Shown piece after piece: positions 7,196 to 10,376 of a stretch of DNA of 10,376 bases. Within the stretch, counting starts at the first letter, position 1. Every line of letters starts with the position of its first letter. The stretch lies in contig CAZLDQ010000202.1 in assembly GCA_964558295.1 (NCBI GenBank), positions 1 through 10,376 of the forward strand, given 5' to 3'. Origin of the DNA: JBDKTH01 sp964558295. GTDB taxonomy: Bacteria; Planctomycetota; Planctomycetia; Pirellulales; Thermoguttaceae. The notes under the pieces were generated by a model. The model worked only from the letters and a program-made list of their open reading frames with translations, had not been told where the DNA came from and made no database searches. The translations under genes were made by a program, and so were the position numbers.

Positions 7196-8452
7196 ATGGC
7201 TCAGAACCGACTAACCCTTTTATGGATTGCCGGGTGGGCCTTGCTGAGCACGATGATCAACCCGACCGCTTGGGCTGAGGAAAAACAAAAGGTCGTCGTC
7301 CCCTTCGACTTCGTCTCCAAGTTCGACAACGGCCGCTATGGCGAGATGGTGGGCGATCTGGTTTGGAAGAAGCTTGAGCGTGAAGGCGGATTCGTGATCC
7401 CCGATGCCATGGCTGACGTCCGCGATCTTTGCGCGACGAGCAATATCCAGATCACTCCCGACATGCCGCTCGACAAGGTCAAGGAAGTCGTGCGAGGCAC
7501 GTTCGATGCCGACATCGCCATTTGGGGAAGCATCGAACGCGTGGAATTGGAGGTCTACGATCTGGTGATCAAGTGTGTTGATTTTACCAGCGGCGCAGAG
7601 CCCAAGGTAATTTATGAAAAGACCGTCCGGACCAACTCGGCCGGCGAGATTTCGCATCGCTACGTCAAGGAATTGATAAGCAAGCTCTACGAGCGCACCG
7701 AGCAGGGGCCGGCCCCGGTCGATCAACTGGCCGAAGAGAACTGGCGGAAAAATCCCAACCTGGTTAAAGGGGGCGATTTCCAACGTGGTTCCGGCGGCGT
7801 ACCGTTTGGCTGGGAGTCACGCGGCGGCCAGGAACGCGAGCCCCTGGGCCGCCTTGTCGCCTGGGTCCCCGAGGTCGGAAACCCGAGCAACAAGGTGATC
7901 CGCTTCACCTTCAGCGCAGCGGTCGGCGACAGTTCTGGCGTGATGTACTACAGCGACTTCTTTCCTGTCACCGAAGGGGCCAAATACCGCTTTCAGGTCC
8001 GCTACCGTACCAACGGCCCGAGTCCCAAAGTGTTCATCAAGTGCTACGACGAGATGGGCTCCGAGTACAAAGAGAGCTACACGCCCACTAAGCCGAAACA
8101 CGCCGGCAAAGAGTATGTCCCCGAAGAAGGCCAGCGCCGCGAAGTCTATCGTAGCCAGCAGAACCTCAAGGGGCCGAAGAACACCTGGAACGTCCAGACC
8201 GAGGACTTTACGCCCAAGCACACGAAGTACAGCCCCAAGTGGGGCCGCGTGATGCTCTACGCCTACCTCGGCGGCGGCGTGGTGGAGTGGGACGACGTGG
8301 TCGTCAAGGAAATCGTCCCTGCCTCCCCCAGCCAGTCGAAGAAGCAACTTCGCCATTCGCTGGACACCAAGATCACCATCGAGGAAATGAAAGAAAACGA
8401 AGCCCGCGGCCGCGACGCCCGGCAAAGGGGCCGCCAGGACGACGACCAATGA
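7196..8452 (+). CDS. Secreted protein with TolB/CsgG-like domain and carbohydrate-binding-like module
   Basis: A 418-residue exported protein. The signal peptide has a hydrophobic core at about 6-21 and a likely cleavage after TAWA (residue 27). Residues about 31-170 begin with a strand KVVVPFDF, followed by a segment on a small subunit-like fold (GRYGEMVGDLVWKKLE, then FVIPDAMADVRDL) and a later ADIAIWGSIERVE. This is the pattern of TolB N-terminal/CsgG/FlgO-type domains, in which a protein builds an alpha/beta unit around 'VVPF' and 'GxI'. From residue 188 (NLVKGGDFQRGSGG) to about 373 (GVVEWDDVVVKEI) it resembles a CBM4/9-like jelly-roll, whose first strand carries N-L-x-x-N/G-G-D-F and whose last carries D-D-V. 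The tail (374-418) is charged and probably disordered. Possibly it binds a glycan or cell-wall component. It follows the DUF4175 gene on the same strand. Domain calls are from pattern recognition; no function is proven. Confidence 0.85.
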   Translation: MAQNRLTLLWIAGWALLSTMINPTAWAEEKQKVVVPFDFVSKFDNGRYGEMVGDLVWKKLEREGGFVIPDAMADVRDLCATSNIQITPDMPLDKVKEVVRGTFDADIAIWGSIERVELEVYDLVIKCVDFTSGAEPKVIYEKTVRTNSAGEISHRYVKELISKLYERTEQGPAPVDQLAEENWRKNPNLVKGGDFQRGSGGVPFGWESRGGQEREPLGRLVAWVPEVGNPSNKVIRFTFSAAVGDSSGVMYYSDFFPVTEGAKYRFQVRYRTNGPSPKVFIKCYDEMGSEYKESYTPTKPKHAGKEYVPEEGQRREVYRSQQNLKGPKNTWNVQTEDFTPKHTKYSPKWGRVMLYAYLGGGVVEWDDVVVKEIVPASPSQSKKQLRHSLDTKITIEEMKENEARGRDARQRGRQDDDQ

Positions 8453-8563
8453 CTCCCCTCGGGAATCACCCCGTTTGGCCGCGGCACTTGTGCCCTCGCT
8501 TGGGATTGACTCCTCATTCCTATTTCCCCTTTGTCCGCTCCTGCACCAGCTTCACACCCGCCT

Positions 8564-8587
8564 ATTCGTGTCCATTCGCGGTTCATC
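8564..8587. repeat. Short dispersed-repeat-like motif in intergenic spacer
   Basis: The segment contains ATTCGTGTCC directly followed by ATTCGCGGTTC, two related 10-11-base units. From memory this resembles an intergenic motif (roughly 'TTCGTGTCCATTCGTGGTT') scattered in many planctomycete and related genomes. It lies in the 252-base spacer between the TolB-like gene and the radical SAM gene, which is otherwise pyrimidine-rich and shows no gene. Confidence 0.35.
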
Positions 8588-8615
8588 CCCGTCAAACCCC
8601 GTTTCCATGGGTTCG

Positions 8616-8645
8616 CCGGGGGGCCATCCTCCCCCGGTTTGCTTT
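8616..8645 (+). terminator. Candidate Rho-independent terminator
   Basis: CCGGGGG (8616-8622) and CCCCCGG (8631-8637) form a perfect 7-base stem with an 8-base loop, followed by TTTGCTTT (8638-8645). The T-run is interrupted by GC, so termination strength is uncertain. It sits about 165 bases after the TolB-like gene and before the promoter of the next gene, a sensible place to insulate the two. Confidence 0.45.
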
Positions 8646-8668
8646 AGCGGGAACTCTCCCCAAGCATC

Positions 8669-8677
8669 TGCTACAAT
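8669..8677 (+). promoter_or_regulatory. Extended -10 promoter of the radical SAM gene
   Basis: TG-C-TACAAT is an extended -10 element with five of six bases of the -10 consensus. No clear -35 hexamer lies at normal distance, which is acceptable for extended -10 promoters. Transcription would begin near 8684, about 20 bases before the ATG at 8705, leaving room for the GGAG at 8696-8699. Confidence 0.5.
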
Positions 8678-8704
8678 ATCTGGAGTAGCAATCCCGGAGA
8701 ACCC

Positions 8705-9811
8705 ATGAATCACTCCCTCTATACGGCCGACGAATTCCATCGCAACCCCTTAATGCTCTATTTTGAGGTCACCCGGGCGTGCGACTTGGTCTGCAAGCAC
8801 TGCCGGGCCTCCGCCCAGGAAGAAGCCGCTCCCGGCGAACTGACCACCGACTTGGCCAAAGCCCTGATCGACCAGGCGGCCACCTTCCCCCGCCGCCCGA
8901 TGCTGGTGATGACCGGCGGCGACCCCCTGAAACGTCCCGACCTGTTCGACCTGATCCGTCATGCCGTAGCCGCCGGGTTCCACGTCGCGCTGACTCCCTC
9001 GGCTACGCCGCTGGCCACGTACGACGCCTTTGCCCAGGCCAAGCAAGCCGGCATTCAGGCCCTGGGGATCAGCCTTGATGGGGCGGATGCCGTGACCCAC
9101 GACGCGTTTCGCGGTTGGGAGGGGAGTTTTGAACGCACGCTTCGCATGTTGGACGACGCCCGGCGTCTGGCGTTACCCGTGCAGGTCAATACGTCGATCA
9201 CCCGACGCAACTTCCACCAGATCGACCGGATGGCCGAACTGCTCACGGCCCAGGGAATCGCCATGTGGTCGGTTTTCTTTCTGGTTCCCGTGGGCCGGGG
9301 GGTGGAAGAACAGCGGATTGCTCCGGAAGAGTACGAGATGGTCTTCGAAAAGCTTTGGCATCACGCCCAGCGTCAGCCCTACAGCATCAAGACGACTGAG
9401 GCCCCGCACTACCGCCGTTACGTGCTCCAGCATGGCGGCGACCCCTTGGCGGGCCCGAGCCATGCTCAGGGCGGACCGGGAAAAACACCCCGCCGTGCGC
9501 CGCTGGGCGTGGGCGATGGCAAAGGGGTGATGTTCATCAGCCACACGGGCGAGATCTTTCCCGCCGGCTTTCTCCCCTTGTGCTGCGGTCAGTTCCCCGC
9601 TGACTCTCTGGTCGATGTCTACCAGAATCATCCCACTTTCCGCGCCCTGCGTGATCCCGACCACTTCCAAGGGATCTGTGGCGTCTGCGAATACCGTTAC
9701 GTCTGCGGCGGCAGCCGCGCTCGTGCTTACGCCGTCACCGGCGACCCGCTGGGCCCCGAGCCCGACTGCACCTACCTCCCCGGCACCGACCCGCCTCTAA
9801 CCGCCGGGTGA
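8705..9811 (+). CDS. Radical SAM/SPASM protein, TIGR04053-like
   Basis: A 368-residue radical SAM enzyme. The [4Fe-4S] motif C26-x3-C30-x2-C33 lies in FEVTRACDLVCKHCRAS, followed by the SAM-binding segment MTGGDPLKRPD (G71, G72, D73) and SPSATPL/ISLDGAD barrel strands. A C-terminal SPASM-type region binds further Fe-S: C325-x2-C328-x5-C334 and C355, with C293-C294 upstream in LPLCCGQ. Segments WSVFFLVPVGRG, IKTTEAPHYRR and CGGSRARAYAVTGDPL match my memory of the TIGR04053 family of unknown substrate. It also resembles heme-synthesis radical SAM enzymes such as AhbD and NirJ, but no other heme gene is nearby. Start ATG 8705 has a GGAG 5 bases upstream and its own extended -10 promoter. The last residues (PPLTAG) and the stop codon lie in DNA that, on the other strand, reads as decayed transposase, so the native C-terminus may have been altered. 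Confidence 0.9.
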   Translation: MNHSLYTADEFHRNPLMLYFEVTRACDLVCKHCRASAQEEAAPGELTTDLAKALIDQAATFPRRPMLVMTGGDPLKRPDLFDLIRHAVAAGFHVALTPSATPLATYDAFAQAKQAGIQALGISLDGADAVTHDAFRGWEGSFERTLRMLDDARRLALPVQVNTSITRRNFHQIDRMAELLTAQGIAMWSVFFLVPVGRGVEEQRIAPEEYEMVFEKLWHHAQRQPYSIKTTEAPHYRRYVLQHGGDPLAGPSHAQGGPGKTPRRAPLGVGDGKGVMFISHTGEIFPAGFLPLCCGQFPADSLVDVYQNHPTFRALRDPDHFQGICGVCEYRYVCGGSRARAYAVTGDPLGPEPDCTYLPGTDPPLTAG

Positions 9812-10043
9812 ATTCCTCTTTGATTCGTCTTCAACGCACGGGATACCGGTCATCGCCCTGCGGCAGTGTCCGGACGGGATGCAGATGATCGGCGAGCAGG
9901 ACGCCCCCTACTCTGTCGAACGGCCACCTCTCACGCATCGTTTCAATCGCCTTGTGCAGACACCGTCGCCACAACTGTTCGCATAATATCGGTCGGTGTC
10001 CGAGCGTAACCGCGGTGAAGAAGTACGTCCCTCTGAAGTGCCC
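9792..10043 (-). pseudogene. Decayed REP-associated tyrosine transposase (RAYT, IS200-like), N-terminal part
   Basis: Read on the minus strand from 10043, one frame gives HFRGTYFFTAVT..HRPIL, then KAIETMRERWPF, then VLLADHLHPVRTLPQGDDRYPVR, a TGA (9833-9831), and RRIKEEFTRRLEAG. This follows the RAYT pattern closely (GGTYFFTVVT..RRPIL; VLMPDHLHxIWTLPxGDxDYSTRWRxIKxxF). The HLH of the HUH metal site is present. The TGA sits where the family has Trp, so a TGG-to-TGA change is likely. A TGA at 10046-10044 stops the frame upstream, and no start codon or N-terminal 'YRR' segment is visible. The C-terminal half with the catalytic Tyr is missing. RAYTs are single-copy-like relatives of IS200/IS605 transposases that act on REP palindromes; REP-like hairpins lie just upstream. 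The last codons run antisense into the radical SAM gene. Clearly non-functional. Confidence 0.8.
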
Positions 10044-10133
10044 TCAGTTTTTGTACCAGGCGTTATGAGAGTATCGGTTGGGTTAAGGTTTCGGGGATTG
10101 GGGTGTGGCAACTCTCTCTGACAACTGCCGAGC

Positions 10134-10333
10134 CAGGCATCCTGCCTGAATCGTGGCATAAGCGTCCCGCTTGTGTGCTGGAAGCCTGGCATCCTGCCTG
10201 ACTGCGAGGCGGCAGAGTAGGCCTCAGGCAAGATGACTAAGCTGCGGCAGGCGGGACGCCTGCATAGGGATGCCTGGAGATCTTGCCACGCCCGGGTTCA
10301 GGGGGCAGGGGGGTTGTCAACGGCAGGACGCCG
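10134..10333. repeat. Cluster of REP-like hairpins sharing a TCC triloop
   Basis: Five short palindromes lie in 200 bases. On the plus strand: CAGGCA-TCC-TGCCTG (10134-10148), CATAAGCG-TCC-CGCTTGTG (10157-10175, one T-G wobble) and CTGGCA-TCC-TGCCTG (10186-10200, one T-T mismatch). On the minus strand: GCAGGCG-TCC-CGCCTGC (10247-10263) and CGGCG-TCC-TGCCG (10321-10333, one G-T wobble). Stems differ but stay paired, while the loop is constant. The first and third copies also share GGCATCCTGCCTGA exactly. GGCAAGAT (10227-10234) and ATCTTGCC (10280-10287) form an outer pair around the fourth hairpin. Alternating orientation and proximity to a RAYT remnant fit a REP/BIME array. Confidence 0.75.
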
Positions 10334-10363
10334 CACACAAGGCGCTCTGCCCCCTGCCCCCTG
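10299..10363. repeat. G-rich 14-base perfect inverted repeat
   Basis: CAGGGGGCAGGGGG (10299-10312) is the exact reverse complement of CCCCCTGCCCCCTG (10350-10363); the arms are 37 bases apart and enclose the last TCC-loop hairpin. The right arm belongs to a 7-base tandem repeat, CTGCCCC, about three copies at 10348-10366. The G-runs (two on the plus strand, three of at least three G on the minus strand) could also favour unusual DNA structure. The element reaches almost to the window edge and may continue. Confidence 0.7.
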
Positions 10364-10376
10364 CCCTAAAGGGGGT

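Larger units (their letters stand above)
9812..10376. other. Gene-free right end holding transposase remnant and REP-like palindromes
   Basis: After the radical SAM stop there is no intact gene up to the window edge. The first 230 bases are the decayed RAYT. From 10047 to about 10130 I see nothing recognisable. From 10134 onward lie several short palindromes and a G-rich inverted repeat. An open frame of 107 codons on the minus strand (9908-10231) has no recognisable similarity and reads through the hairpins. Confidence 0.75.

Noticed and set aside
7817..8449. Open frame of 210 codons on the minus strand
   Set aside because: Antisense to the carbohydrate-binding-like domain; no recognisable motifs.
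9908..10231. Open frame of 107 codons on the minus strand in the right-end region
   Set aside because: It runs out of frame with the clear RAYT remnant and through the REP-like hairpins; the protein has no recognisable similarity.
10134..10333. CRISPR array
   Set aside because: The repeats are short palindromes with differing stems and irregular spacing; there are no constant direct repeats with uniform spacers and no cas gene.

Overview
The window looks like chromosomal DNA of a high-GC Planctomycetota bacterium, possibly of the Pirellulales. This is an inference from gene content. A DUF58 protein, a VWA protein with a glutamine-amidotransferase-like domain, and a giant DUF4175-type membrane coiled-coil protein form a combination typical of that phylum. 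The secreted small proteins and the style of the intergenic repeats also fit. No rRNA, tRNA or marker gene is present to confirm the placement.

Left part (1-3167, minus strand): a tightly packed operon. Read in its own direction it starts with a secreted protein of unknown function (2418-3167). A membrane VWA/GATase-like protein follows (153-2405), and then a DUF58 protein whose first 52 codons are visible (1-156) and which runs off the left edge. The VWA and DUF58 genes overlap by the bases ATGA. A MoxR-type AAA ATPase normally accompanies DUF58/VWA pairs. None is in the window; it may lie further left.

Centre (3168-8452): a 430-base divergent intergenic region contains a large imperfect inverted repeat and a plausible promoter. 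It leads into the 1130-residue DUF4175-type protein (3599-6991). A 204-base spacer with purine-rich and pyrimidine-rich arms follows, and then a secreted protein (7196-8452) that joins a TolB/CsgG-like N-terminal domain to a carbohydrate-binding-like beta-sandwich. The divergent gene sets probably belong to one envelope-associated system: MIDAS-type VWA, DUF58 and DUF4175 proteins plus two exported partners. Their joint function is not known.

Right part (8453-10376): a spacer with a candidate terminator and an extended -10 promoter precedes a radical SAM/SPASM enzyme of the TIGR04053 type (8705-9811). It overlaps tail-to-tail with a decayed REP-associated tyrosine transposase (RAYT, IS200-like HUH family) on the minus strand. 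That remnant keeps the HLH motif, has an in-frame TGA where the family has Trp, and lacks its C-terminus. Directly upstream of it lies a cluster of short hairpins that nearly all share a TCC triloop on one strand while their stems vary with compensation. This resembles a REP array. A G-rich 14-base inverted repeat closes the window. The RAYT/REP locus and the envelope module are the two most interesting parts.
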